A DNA stretch of 64,000 nucleotides from Peronospora farinosa (GCA_947646735.1 CANTFK010000838.1:62001-126000), one strand, 5' to 3'. Positions 32,630-43,299 are shown, numbered from the stretch's first letter. The notes: generated by a model from the letters alone, not told the origin. Numbers and translations are program-made.

Positions 32630-34451
32630 TCATTCTGCAGACACTCCATAGTTACCATTCCATGCAATGAGAGCTTCTATCGTCGTCGAAGACACACTTG
32701 GGCGGACCCGCTTGATCGCCACCTGGAAGTCGGATGCATTAATCCCTCGCACGTCTTCGGCGTTCACGTTCGCGACTTTTGCACCAAGCTCTCGAATTGG
32801 GCCAAGAGCAGCATCTTTACACACAGCCTTGAGATCACTGCCGGAGTAGCCTTCGGTCAATTTGACAATGTACTTAATCTCTTTGGACGACAGAAGAATA
32901 TTTTGATCACCAAGTAAATGCCGAATAAGTCCTTCACGCGATGAAGCATCCGGAAGAGGTACTGTCAACAACGATAGACAAAGATCATCAACGCTTCGTG
33001 CGCTACTTTCCCTTAAACGGTACGTAAACATCACCTACCATATATGCGCTTCTCAAGGCGTCGTACAATGGCCTCGTCGAGCTCCTGTGGGAGGTTTGTA
33101 GCTCCCATGACGAGAATGCGATCCTCTTGCGACGACGCAGCTCCATCAAGCTCAGTAAAAAACTGCAACAGTAATTGTATTCAGTTTGCCATTATAATGA
33201 AGGAGCCAAATGCAACACACTGCACCTGGTTTTTTATTCTTCGACTAGCATCGTTCTCGGATGCCGATCTTGTCGCCAGTAAAGCGTCGATCTCATCCAT
33301 GAAAACCACAGATGGTTGTAGCTCTTTGGCCATCTGGAAAAGCGCTCGAACCAATTTCTCGCCTTCACCCACCCACTTGGAGGTCAAAGACGACGCAGAA
33401 ATGCTGCATCAAACATGGATCAATTACATACTAAACACACGCAACAAGCATTGACGTACTTGAAGAATGTTGCATTCGCCTCGGTAGCGACAGCTTTCGC
33501 CAGCAACGTTTTCCCTGAAAACAAAACATGAAGCAACATCACTGTGTACGCCCTACAACTCGCACAACTTGCAACCTCATACATTTCAACCCACCTGTAC
33601 CCGGTGGTCCGAAAAGCAGCACTCCTCGAGGTGGAGCTCTTAAGCCCGTGAATAAGTCTGGGCGCAGCGTAGGCAGAATAACAGCCTCCTACTTGCAGAA
33701 ACACAGACATCCATCAGGCTCGCAGCGCAGTATTGTCACATGAATACGGAACTCTTTTCAACCAATACCTGCAGAATCTGCTTTGCAACGCCTAGCCCCG
33801 CAATGTCCGTCCAATGCACACCAGGTGAATGGTCCAACACCTCATTCAGAATCGTATGTGCGTGTTCTGCATGCTGTTTAGAATATTTTGCTCTTCGTCT
33901 CTACTATACAAAGAGTAGAGAAAGCTGCCGTAAATCTACTATCTTCCAGCGTCTCAACGAAAAATGACACCATTCCCGACCTGTCGATCATTTGTCGTAC
34001 GTGCATTACCACCCTGAGCATTCGACACCAGTGCCTCCTACAAAACACAAAATCAATCTCCACTTTCGAAATAATTCACAAGCAATTCGCCTCGTTCTTT
34101 GAACTGTCTAGTACCTGCGTCTTCAGCTTCAACGACTGCTGTTCCGCCATCTGCTCCTTCAAATACTCGGCCCTCAGCATGTACTCATTAATCTTTTGTC
34201 GCATCTTCAAATTATCCTCGTCGTCCAGTAGCTCTGTATTCGAATAATCAACCGAGATTCCAATTTAGAGAGTGATGGTCACACACGTTTTCTCACTTCA
34301 ACGTACGCGCCAGCTGCGCCATCATCTTTTCAATACCAGACGCATACAGCTCCACTGCCTCCTGGATTTTATTTTCCCTGTCTGCTGCCACTGCTGCTTC
34401 AATAGTCGTCTGAATCGTGTCCTCAGGACGACGAATGAGCCATCGGAACAT
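32630..34451 (-). CDS. Spastin-like AAA ATPase with N-terminal MIT domain (microtubule severing)
   Basis: Nine exons on the minus strand (34451-34307, 34233-34115, 34037-33981, 33873-33769, 33688-33595, 33514-33460, 33403-33226, 33162-33039, 32961-32630) join in frame to 402 residues. Residues about 12-88 form a MIT-like three-helix segment ([28 protein letters not shown]). The AAA module starts [10 protein letters not shown] and has Walker [16 protein letters not shown], the pore loop [18 protein letters not shown], Walker [12 protein letters not shown], the [15 protein letters not shown] segment, and sensor/arginine finger region [23 protein letters not shown]. The pattern fits the meiotic clade (spastin, fidgetin, katanin, VPS4); [18 protein letters not shown] and PQELDEA favour spastin/fidgetin. 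It is short for spastin because the linker is only a few dozen residues. The stop is 34 bp from the convergent USP39 stop. Confidence 0.88.
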
Positions 34452-34611
34452 AGTTCTTCGTCGTCACGTCTTATTGAAGAATGAGCCAATTTTACGCAGT
34501 TCGACATGTTTTTATCCAATCATTGATGATTTATCAGATTCAACCAATCTAATTGAATTAATAGCCAATCCCAGTCGACCTACATATTGTGAGATGCAAA
34601 ATAGTACCATC
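34452..34611. promoter_or_regulatory. Shared divergent promoter, spastin-like / EF-P-like
   Basis: 160 bp between two divergent start codons. A CCAAT-type pentamer lies on each strand (CCAATC near 34517 and 34546 on plus, ATTGG-equivalents on the other). With so little space the two genes must share regulatory DNA. Confidence 0.45.
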
Positions 34612-35567
34612 ATGTTACGACGAGCTGCCACGCAGGTCGCGCGATTAACGGCGTCTACTCGTGGTTATGGAGCTCGTTTTGCTTCAATTAATGGTATTTT
34701 ATAACAAAGCCTCATTGATCTATCTATTCATGCTTATTTCGTTGTCTAACACCTAGTTATGACTGTGATACACTCGATTAAACAGGTAATCAGGTCCGCG
34801 CAGGCATGGCACTTGAGATCGACGGCAAAATCTATCGCGTGGGAAAGAACCAGCACGTGAAACCTGGCAAGGGCGGAGCGTACGTTCAGGTGTGGCAAGA
34901 CATGCTTATGTTATCATTGTTATCACTGTGTTAACTGTTGCTGTTTCTGCAGGCGGAGCTAAAGGAGATCAAGACTGGAGCCAAGATAAATCGACGTTTT
35001 CGCGCTGCAGAAACTGTAAATAAGGCACCACTGGGCCCGGACGAACAATTCCAGTTCTTGTACTACAATGGAGATCATCTCGTCATCATGCACAATACAA
35101 CGTTCGAACAGGTACGGCTGCTGTCTGCTAGGTGTTGGGTCAACTTATTAATTGATCATGCATTATCGTTGTTACTGTGCGCAGATGGAGATCGAGCGCA
35201 ACCTATTTTCGGGTCGTCAACTGGACTTTTTGCAGGAAGGCATGCCATTGTCGATGCAGATTGTCGAGGGTGACGTGCTGTGGGCTAATATGCCCGAGCA
35301 CGTGACGCTCGAAGTGACGGTACGTTCATTTCTCTAGGCGTAGTTGAGCTCTATTTCTCAGTATCTCAACAAACTCGCAGTCTAAACCAATCGTTTTCTG
35401 TCGTTTTCTCTCAGAAAACCACCCCGAAAGGTGTGGCGGATACGGCGCTAAGCGTGAAAGACGCGACGTTGGAGAATGGCGCCGTTGTAAAGGTGCCGTT
35501 GTTTATTGATATCGGCAACAAGGTCAAGGTATCCACGGAAGACGGCGCTTACGTGGACAAGCTGTAA
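34612..35567 (+). CDS. efp: Elongation factor P-like protein, probably mitochondrial
   Basis: EF-P relieves ribosome stalling at proline runs in bacteria-type ribosomes. Five exons (34612-34693, 34786-34889, 34953-35111, 35185-35319, 35415-35567) encode 210 residues. The first 25 residues are rich in Arg, Ala, Ser and Thr without acids, a mitochondrial presequence. The mature part starts NQVRAGMALEIDGKIYRV and has HVKPGKGGAYVQ, with the Lys of PGKG that bacteria modify; then IKTGAKINRRFRAAETV, LYYNGDHLVIM, and the C-terminal OB domain with GVADTALSVKDATLENGAVVKVPLFI. Presequence plus short OB domains equals bacterial EF-P (about 188). An in-frame upstream ATG at 34594 would add six residues. 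No plastid-type leader is seen. Confidence 0.9.
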
Positions 35568-36155
35568 GACTGCTTGATGAATGGGGGACACTAGCAAGTA
35601 TTGCCGACTTAAAATCGAGGCATCAATCTTGGAGATGAAATGACACTGATATCTTCGAGTAAAACGATGTGTATGCGTACCGCACCTGACCGTTTCCCCG
35701 CTGACGAGTATCATTATTGCACAGCGACAGTAGCAGTACCTAGCTGAATTCCATACACTATCGCCTCACACGTTGAAACACGTGCAAGTGATCTCGCTAT
35801 ATTGGAATCATGAAAAGGCTATCAGAAAACGACCTATACCTCCATTCTCGCCGCAGACGTGTCCCAAAACCGTGCAAAGTATGTTGACGTCCTCGCCACT
35901 TGACTGCCCATCATCAAAATTTCCTGCAGACGGTTTCGTCCCTTGTGGTTTCCTACACTGACCAAGTGTGCACACGTCGCATTCTCGGGTCAAGAGCTCC
36001 AAGACGTTAGGTTTGAGAAAAGCATCAACGACGTTACGACTACGTCCTTTGCAACCTTGTTTACAGTGATCGAACTCGGTGCGTCAGCGCCAGCAATGTG
36101 ATGATGGGTCATTAATACTTTGGTTTCGTCCTCCTTAACCCTCTTTTCAACGAGC
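35568..36155. other. Intergenic, no gene recognised
   Basis: 588 bp between the EF-P-like gene and the small FDSADY-motif gene. Open frames (up to 88 codons) on both strands overlap and lack motifs. The 3' part presumably holds the promoter of the gene at 36156. Confidence 0.45.
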
Positions 36156-36554
36156 ATGGCCATTTCAACGGACAGAATTGCGTCTGAGCACCAGCATCAA
36201 CCCATTGGTGATTGTCCCCACGCCGTAGCTTTTACAATCATTCAGCGCCATCGTGACAACCGTCAACGCTTTGACTCTGCCGACTACGAGATGGCGCGAC
36301 GCGTTCCGGAGCCATGTATCGGCTGCTCGTGCGGCAAACGTGCATCGTCCGATACTATCGATCCCGAACACGAACCGGAACCCGAATTTGCCGAGTATCG
36401 TGATGAGATCCGGTGCCTCCGTATGCAGCGCTTCGACTCGGCCGATTGGGCGGTACAGACACAGCGAGTGAAGCAGACGGATTCGTCATCGTCTGAGTTG
36501 GTCAATGTCGCTCAGATGCTCATGGACCGACACGTACTCAAGCGGTTGGACTGA
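36156..36554 (+). CDS. Small protein with two endosulfine-like FDSADY/W motifs
   Basis: Intronless, 132 residues, hydrophilic. It contains two nearly identical heptads: RFDSADYEM at residues 38-46 and RFDSADWAV at 92-100. Between them are a Cys cluster (CIGCSCG, residues 54-60) and a Glu/Pro stretch. The endosulfine/ARPP-19/Igo family has the invariant motif FDSGDY, whose Ser is phosphorylated by Greatwall kinase to make the protein an inhibitor of PP2A-B55. Here the Gly is Ala, and the motif occurs twice. Two motifs in one chain suggest two kinase or phosphatase contacts, but this is inference. The first in-frame ATG at 36156 is used; the frame is open upstream only from non-ATG codons. Confidence 0.72.
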   Translation: MAISTDRIASEHQHQPIGDCPHAVAFTIIQRHRDNRQRFDSADYEMARRVPEPCIGCSCGKRASSDTIDPEHEPEPEFAEYRDEIRCLRMQRFDSADWAVQTQRVKQTDSSSSELVNVAQMLMDRHVLKRLD

Positions 36555-36889
36555 GACCCGTACAGAACGGACAACACGACGTCGAAAAGATCAAGACTTT
36601 CGACTAGAGAAGAGGAGAGACCTCATCATTACAACAGTCTTGTTGTAGCTACTGCTGGCCTTATAATGACAAATTCTACAGCACATTTATCTACATCTCG
36701 AGCGAACTTTGAGTGGACTTTGGTCGGCATCGTCAGTACAGTCATGTCGTGGAGAAAGACCATCAAGTCGTGCATGTGTATAGGACCTCTTTACGATACT
36801 CTCCTTCGTCGTCGAAACGCGCTGAACGCCCTTGTAATACACTATATATTTTCACGCTACCACGGGCATTTCTGATCCTTTTGCAGCAT

Positions 36890-37647
36890 CCATTTCAAGC
36901 TTAGCTCGACAATTGATTCGAGTCATGCTCGACTCGCTGAAGAAGCACGCATTAGGTTCGACTTGTCATTCCCTTTGGCATCTTGGGGACGCCCAATTGA
37001 CGAGTAGCTTCATATTCTGCATGATGTAGTGATCGTCGTAGCCATTCTATTTGCCACGTACCGGCTTTCGCGGCTTGAAAATGAACGCGGACGGCGTGCA
37101 GCAACCATCGAGCAAAATGTACGTCTTGGAATGTCCGAGTCGATTGAAATCTCATGTCTTCTAACACCACACGCTTTCACAGTTTGACAAGGTTGTAGGT
37201 TTCTTGCAGCAGCATCTGGACACTAAGTATCGCGTACTTCGTGTTGCTTCGCCGTCACATGCAATCATCAAATGGCATGCAATGGTGATCAATGGCGGAT
37301 TTGCCATTCCGCGCGTGGGTACGACCGAGCACAGAAATATACATTGATGCTAAAGGTTCACATGTTCGTTTGGTTTGGGGTCTGCAGAGGCCGAGGTGTT
37401 CGTGGATCAACAGTTTGTCCTTGATCAACGCAAACAAAATCGAAGAACGGATCGCCAATCGCTGCCATCTGTACGCTTCCGGGTGTACGATACAGAGGCG
37501 ATGACATTAGTTGCAAAGGTGCCTTTTGCTACTCTTGTTTGTATCCATGTGCATGTCTTTAACGATGTCATTGTTGCTGTGATTGTGCAGACGCTTCAAC
37601 AACACAATCTCATTGCATCGTACGAACTAGGATATCAACCAAACTAA
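36890..37647 (+). CDS. Unrecognised multi-exon gene, 5' end unresolved
   Basis: The 3' part is secure: exons ending 37118, then 37183-37318, 37388-37518 and 37591-37647 join in frame with GTACG or GTGCC donors and CAG acceptors. They encode a Glu/Arg-rich helix (RLSRLENERGRRAATIEQN), a mixed domain with FDKVVGFLQQHLDTKYRVLRVA, an EVFVDQQFVLDQRKQ stretch, and end LIASYELGYQPN. Upstream, a hydrophobic stretch reading VVAILFATYRL precedes the helix, and a further exon starting near 36890 after a TTGCAG acceptor may read SISSLARQLIRVMLDSLKKH. The intron linking them would be unusually short (26-38 nt), so that join is uncertain and the start codon is not identified. No family recognised. The stop lies 2 bp from the convergent PP2C stop. 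Confidence 0.5.
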
Positions 37648-37649
37648 AG

Positions 37650-39167
37650 TCATAGATTGAACATGTCGATCTCCTCCTCTGTGTGTGTTTCTGCTGAAGC
37701 CATACTTGTGCTTTTAGAGATGCTCCGTTTAGTCGCTTGACTGTCACTGATCGCTTGCTGTAGCTGACCATCGGTTTTCCATCCGAACTGGACGACTGTG
37801 GCTGTGAGATTGTCAACACTTCCTTTCTTGTAGGCAGCCTTTGTGATCGCGTTCGTGGCAGCTTTGGGATCGTGAAAGTGTGGCAGTGCAATATCAACGA
37901 CATCTTGCTCGCTCAAGACGTCCCAAACACCATCGCAAGCTAAAACGAGAAATAAATCGTCAGTGTGCACTTGGTATCGCGTCACCTCTGGTTCACATGA
38001 CACAAGTGGCGTTGGAGTCTTCAGATATCGATCCCCAAGTGCACGCGATACCGCTAGATACGTAGAAGATTCGCGTTGCATAGATAACCCAGAACCTGCC
38101 GCTGAATACACACGAAAAACACCTCCAATCTTGCCCACAAAGCCACCTGCTTTTTCAATACGCTGTCTTTCATCCACGCGATCGGGTTTGTGATCACTTG
38201 TGAGTGGCACACCTCGACCACCACGACACATGACTGCACGGCAATCGCCTGCGTTCACTGTGTAAAAGCTCACCTCATGTGGTGCTTGTTCATCTTCATC
38301 TGTGCTTTTCACTGTGTTTCCGTCCATTAAGTCGACTGAGTCAACTAAGAACCAAACTAAGAGAGCAGTAGATCCATCTTGTGATGGATTCTTTTGTAAA
38401 ATTAGTGAATCGACTCGCTCGAAGGCATCCTTGAACGATTGCAAGAAGCAACTATGCTGTCGATTGAACCACTGCCACCTCTTTCGTCGACGTACTTCTT
38501 CCTCGGCATCAATTCGCTTCATTTCGTTATCCATCTGTGATATAGCATCGGTAAGTTGCTCGACAAGAATGCGCAAGTCATCATCAGAGCCTTCAACGGC
38601 GGTGTTTGACCTCATCGTTTCCACTTGTGCAAGCTGCTGACGCAGTATCGTTACTTGTGCAGCGATAGCATCCTTACGAGCTCTCTCTTGACCTGACTGA
38701 TATTGAGAACAGCGTATATCAGTCAACGCTTTTTCCCCGATACCCTGTCTTATTACGGAGGCAGCAGTCTTCACCAACTGCCGCGACAAAAAATCCGCTG
38801 AAAATGTTCCACCATGACCATCAAAAATGCCAAATACCGGGCCAGGGAAGAAATCAACGGAGGATACGTGCCGATCCTCGTTGCTACTTTTCATTCCAGT
38901 CCAAGACTCTGACGCAAAACGAAGTCCATCAATTAAAAAGCACCCACGCTGTTCTTGCTCCGAAGTCTCCCCTCGACCACGGCGTTCATTATTGCGCAGT
39001 GAGTAGCTCGCCTTTAGCATTTGGTCTCTTTCAACGCCATCCTCCTCGCGGATTTTCCGCTTCATCACATTCTGCGTATTCGATTGGTGACTCGTGACAG
39101 CCGCTTGAAGACGGCTTTGATTTGGGATAAATGCCGTGTTCTTGAGAGTTTTATACGACGACTTCAT
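37650..39167 (-). CDS. PP2C-type Ser/Thr phosphatase (PPM family) with internal coiled coil
   Basis: PPM phosphatases are metal-dependent (Mn/Mg) Ser/Thr phosphatases. This intronless gene encodes 505 residues. Motifs in order: MKSSNEDRHVSSVDFF (metal and phosphate site), VFGIFDGHGG, DGSTALLVW, VNAGDCRAVMCRGG, LTSDHKPDRVDERQRI, LAVSRALGDRYLK, VLACDGVWDVLSEQDVV and KKGSVDNLTATVV. All metal-binding Asp residues (ED, DGHGG, ACDG, DN) are present, so it should be active. Between DGHGG and DGSTAL about 120 residues of charged helix are inserted (QVTILRQQLAQVETM, AISQMDNEMKRIDAEEE), longer than in typical PP2C, probably a coiled coil. An 80-residue basic N-terminus precedes the domain, and a Ser/Thr-rich tail follows. 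It lies head-to-tail behind phosphomevalonate kinase. Confidence 0.93.
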   Translation of the reverse strand: MKSSYKTLKNTAFIPNQSRLQAAVTSHQSNTQNVMKRKIREEDGVERDQMLKASYSLRNNERRGRGETSEQEQRGCFLIDGLRFASESWTGMKSSNEDRHVSSVDFFPGPVFGIFDGHGGTFSADFLSRQLVKTAASVIRQGIGEKALTDIRCSQYQSGQERARKDAIAAQVTILRQQLAQVETMRSNTAVEGSDDDLRILVEQLTDAISQMDNEMKRIDAEEEVRRRKRWQWFNRQHSCFLQSFKDAFERVDSLILQKNPSQDGSTALLVWFLVDSVDLMDGNTVKSTDEDEQAPHEVSFYTVNAGDCRAVMCRGGRGVPLTSDHKPDRVDERQRIEKAGGFVGKIGGVFRVYSAAGSGLSMQRESSTYLAVSRALGDRYLKTPTPLVSCEPEVTRYQVHTDDLFLVLACDGVWDVLSEQDVVDIALPHFHDPKAATNAITKAAYKKGSVDNLTATVVQFGWKTDGQLQQAISDSQATKRSISKSTSMASAETHTEEEIDMFNL

Positions 39168-39239
39168 TCCTAAGCACTAAATGTGAAGGTTAGCTCCGCG
39201 TCGGACCACACAAGGCAGTTTCGTTGCGTGAACGAAAAA

Positions 39240-41460
39240 CTACTCAACTGAGTGAGGTTGAAGCCCTGCTCTCACTGTTGACAAGCCCTCCAATCCACGA
39301 TCGATATCGCACAGCAGCGGATAAATGCTAGTGGGGACAAAGGAGCATTGAGATTCAACGGACAACACGTAAAAACATGGCAGTTGCTTAGGAAACGTAC
39401 ATGGAGTTGGGATGCGTAAAAGGCCATTGGATCCACAAGTCTTCAACTAATTGCAGAACGCTCTCATGAATCACAACCACGCAAATCGCGTCGTATCCGC
39501 CCGCTAAATACATCAAGAGTGAGTAAGGCTTTACAGTAGCACAATACAATGTGTTAATTCACTGTATGTACCTCCAGGCACTCCAGCAAGCAAGACACCA
39601 GGAATCGCAAGCGTTGCATCTATAATCGCTGTCTGCTGGGGTGGCTCAATCGGAACTCCAGCAGTATCTCCCATATTACTAAAAACGCGCATACACAAAA
39701 CGTTAATACTTGTAATAAATTGCCCATGACATACAAATCACATGGACAAGTACAACCAGCGCGCACAACTTACCGCATAAGCTCTCGGAAACGAGCGTAT
39801 GCCTCACTAGTTTTCAACAGTGCAGCCCCAATTTTAGCATGCATTGTACTCCACTTTACGTACAAGTATTACCATGACGGGGTGATGAGCTAATTAAGCA
39901 AAAGTAGCCCAAAAAATGATAGTGTGACTTACCTTGTTGCGATTTAAAGCAGCCATCGCTTGCCAATCGAACGGGGTACAAAGGCTAGCTTCGAGCTCCC
40001 ATATTTCAGCGAATCCTGCCTCAACTTCCATATTGTAGCGATTAATTGCCTCCATAACACGCTCAGCGTGCTCCGGTTGATCCTTCTTCCAACGTAGAAC
40101 TTTCCGCACCATCGACACTGTCGCCGAGCCGGATGACACGTCTCCCATTAACAAATGAAAAGCAGAAGGCAATCGAACAGATTTCTGCAACAAGTTTCCG
40201 TTAGGTACACTAAACACAAAGTGCTCCGACTAACACCTTCGTTACCACGCGGTTAGATGTCTCCCACAGCTCGTTGTCTGTAATGCATAGCTCAATGTCT
40301 TCGGGTTTCATCGCGTCTTCGGACGTGAACGTATCCAAAATTGATGCTGGGAACCGGGTGTATAGATGAGATCCAAAGCATGCCGCCGACACATCGAAGC
40401 CACTTCCGATCTGTAGCACCACTCACCAGATTAGTCGTCACTCTACCAGTTCGTACACGGGTAAAACTGCAGCCTGCACCTTGCGCTGAACGTAGCAGTG
40501 GCTCAACTGGGCTAAATTATGCACCAGTTCTAGGTCCTTTCGTTGCTCCTCAATATTCATTGATGGCACGAAAAATGACACAAGTGCTGCAACAAGTGAT
40601 GTCACGAGAGCGGCTGAGCTCCCCATTCCTGTTTTCAATGCAACCAGCTCATCGCCACGCTCTACACCCTCACGATCAGAAAAATCGTCCCGACACATAC
40701 AAAAACAGTCAATGCCTACCTACTATTGTAGGAGGAAGGAACGCCTCAAGGGCCTTTAAGCTGTCACGACAAAGTGGTAGCTTGGCATCTTGCAGCTATT
40801 CCAAGCACCAGGTCACATCGTCATCATTTCAAACTGACTTTTACCGTCTAAAACTCTTCTTCTTACCCGTTTTACTTGAGAATAAAAATCATTGTCCCCC
40901 TGAAGTGTGACGTGCACGCCCATTTCGGTCTCTTGTAACACTTGAAAAGTATCTTCTCTTGTAAACTCTTTCAATCCAGCAATACCGTTGATCACACACA
41001 AAACCGTCTCCTCAATGTACGCATTCCGATGCGAAGTTTCCCTATCAACAGTTAGTATCAATTAGTTTCTTCACAATACAATACAAAATTCCACTTGAAT
41101 TATATATAGAGTCCCACCTGAGCTGGAACCGAAAGCGTCCGTCGTTATTTCGTTCAATCCAGCCCTTAATTAACTGATTAAATTGTGGACTTTCGACTGT
41201 TAACGGGAATAAGGGACGCCATTCACTTGACAATACAGTCACTTTATTCTCACCACCCCTAATCTACGATAGAAATAGAAATGTATAAAATCGATCCATA
41301 TTTCTAAACTTCGTTTTTTGTCTTCCTATACCTTGACATCCACGTAAGAATAAAATCTTGCAGTACTTGATAAGACGATCCCTGTGTAGCGCTCATCGAG
41401 CACTAGATACCCGCCAGTAAGCAGCACTTTGCCAGGTGCAGAGACACATGTTGGACGCAT
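39240..41460 (-). CDS. ERG8: Phosphomevalonate kinase
   Basis: Converts 5-phosphomevalonate to 5-diphosphomevalonate with ATP in the mevalonate pathway to isoprenoids. Eleven exons (41460-41332, 41263-41118, 41041-40867, 40795-40724, 40668-40480, 40410-40237, 40184-39933, 39853-39774, 39678-39572, 39503-39401, 39327-39240) join in frame to 504 residues, the usual length of the yeast/plant-type enzyme. GHMP-kinase motifs: CVSAPGKVLLTGGYLVLD at the N-terminus, the ATP loop KTGMGSSAALVTSLVAAL, the IGSGFDVSAACFGSHLYTRF block after exon 5, GVPIEPPQQTAIIDATLAIPGVLLAGVPGAGGYDA near the C-terminus. The last exon is reached by splicing 39401 to 39327; reading on without that splice gives a stop four codons later. 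Confidence 0.92.
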
Positions 41461-41643
41461 ACTATTTACGTCACTAAATTGTGATAATGTCAAGTATACG
41501 TATAGTATAAGGGCTAGGTTTTGTTTTAGATGAAAAATAGTTTTAACAACCGTTTTGATTGGCTAAATGATTTAAATCCTATTTCTTACCCTTTATTCGC
41601 CATTATTTTTCGCTAAAATTTACTTGACTCGTCCTCCATCGGC
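41461..41643. promoter_or_regulatory. Shared divergent promoter, ERG8 / SS18-like
   Basis: 183 bp between divergent start codons, AT-rich, with inverted CCAAT-type motifs (GATTGGCT near 41557). It must serve both the phosphomevalonate kinase and the SS18-like gene. Confidence 0.45.
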
Positions 41644-43299
41644 ATGGCGTCGTCCTCGATGTCGTACGTGCCTTTAGTCACTGCGCATTGTATCTTATTA
41701 TTTCTCATGTGTCTTTTGTATTGATTGCATTCCATAGGGAGCATTGTAATCCGCTGCAACAGCGTGCAGCTGCCGCGACCGAGGTGTGTGAATGACTGAA
41801 ACGGATCAATGATAACCTTTTACAATTAATACTGTATTGAACGTGTAATTTATGCAATAAATATTGCAATAATTGCAATAAGCAGGCATTGCTGGCACCA
41901 GGGCGTTCCGTCTCACAGCGGGAGATTCAGGCCATGCTGGAGAAGAATGAGACAGCGTTACGGGGCTGGAATGCGCTGCATAAACAGCAGCGTACGTACT
42001 AGAATGTTTGGGTCTTTAATGTTTTTATTTTATATGTTTTTAATTGTGTATTGTTGGACAATATATTGTGCTCTTTTAGCTGCCACGTCGAACCCGACAG
42101 AGCACAAGGAATGGGTCAAAAGGTGTGTGATTTTCCGTCAGCAGATTGGAGCTAGGCTTGAGGTCTTGGCATCGATAGCAGACAAGCAAATAGCTCAAGA
42201 AGACGAGAAAAGTGACGAACAGAAGAGTTCTACTAATTCAGCAGCTGTGAGGCGAACAGAGACGTTGCATAGGCCGACAATGGCAACGCCAAGTGTTGCG
42301 GCTTCACAAGCTCAGCAACAATTTACGTTAGCGACCCCTCAGCAAATGTACGCGCCGTCACAGGTTTCGACGATGTCGATGTTCATGGGCCTTGCGTCAA
42401 TGGCGATGCCAAATGTTGCTACACTGACACCACCAACTATGTTCCCTGAGCCTCCGATACCTACGGGTGGATTTGCGTCTACAAGCTCGAACATGTTTTT
42501 TTCGACGGGGCAGATATATTCGATGCAGAATTCGGCTGGATATTCTCCAACCACATCGATGGCAGTATCTGGCGTAACGATATCAGATCAACCTCAGGGA
42601 TACTTGATGAGCTCAGGAGTCCAGCCATTTACGCCAAATGCGTACATGACTTCCAATAGTCGACCCTTTAGCTCGTTTGATGGATTTATAAACCAGCAGG
42701 ACTGCATGATGGGTAACGGCATGATAAATTCACAACAGCAGGAATTCATGCCAATGCCCATGGCTATGAGTCTACCATCTTCGGGAGGTGCTACTATGTA
42801 TGGTTACAACAGTTACGGCATGCCTTCAGCGCCAGTTACGAACATCCACAGCAGTGGAAACGGTAACATTGATACGAGCACTAGCAATTTTCCGGTGGAT
42901 CCATTTATTACCCCACTTGGATTCGCCTCCGACCAAAGCTATGGATCTTCTGGATACCCAATGGCTGATTTGGCTAATATGCACATACAGCATCAACAAC
43001 ACCAGGTGATGGGATCTACAAACGGAGTCAATTTTGGAGCACCTATGATGCAGAATAATTTTGGATATGGACCAAGCATTGGTCCGTATCCGTCGTCACC
43101 ACCACAAAGTATGATGTCTCAGTCGATGCCGACACATCAGTTCCAGCCAACCTTACAACCTTTCCAGCCACAAAACCAGCCAACCCAGCAAATTGGAGCG
43201 GAGCTCATGAGTTTATCTGCAGATTCAGGGCTCTATGGTGACCACAACGTAAACATTTTTGAAGGACTTACTGACGATTCTTTCTTTCCAATGCAATGA
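41644..43299 (+). CDS. SS18/GIF (SSXT)-like transcriptional coactivator
   Basis: Four exons (41644-41663, 41738-41783, 41886-41991, 42080-43299) encode 463 residues. The first three exons and the start of the fourth form an SNH-like domain: SVSQREIQAMLEKNETALRG and, after the splice, VIFRQQIGARLEVLASIADKQ. The SSXT family pattern is I-Q-x-x-L-x-x-N with a second helix ending L-x-x-L-A-x-I-A-D, which is matched. The remaining 380 residues are low complexity, rich in Met, Gln, Ser, Pro, Gly and Tyr, like the QPGY activation region of SS18 and the tails of plant GIF/AN3. SS18 proteins bind SWI/SNF remodellers and, in plants, GRF factors. The 50-residue SNH match is the only strong evidence. The very short first exon is supported by frame and splice signals. 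Confidence 0.75.

Noticed and set aside
34612..34693. Plastid-type targeting signal on the EF-P-like protein
   Set aside because: No bipartite hydrophobic signal; the leader is a simple Arg/Ser/Thr-rich mitochondrial type, and oomycetes have no plastid.
40341..40910. Plus-strand open frame of 189 codons
   Set aside because: Antisense to phosphomevalonate kinase exons 4-6, no motif.
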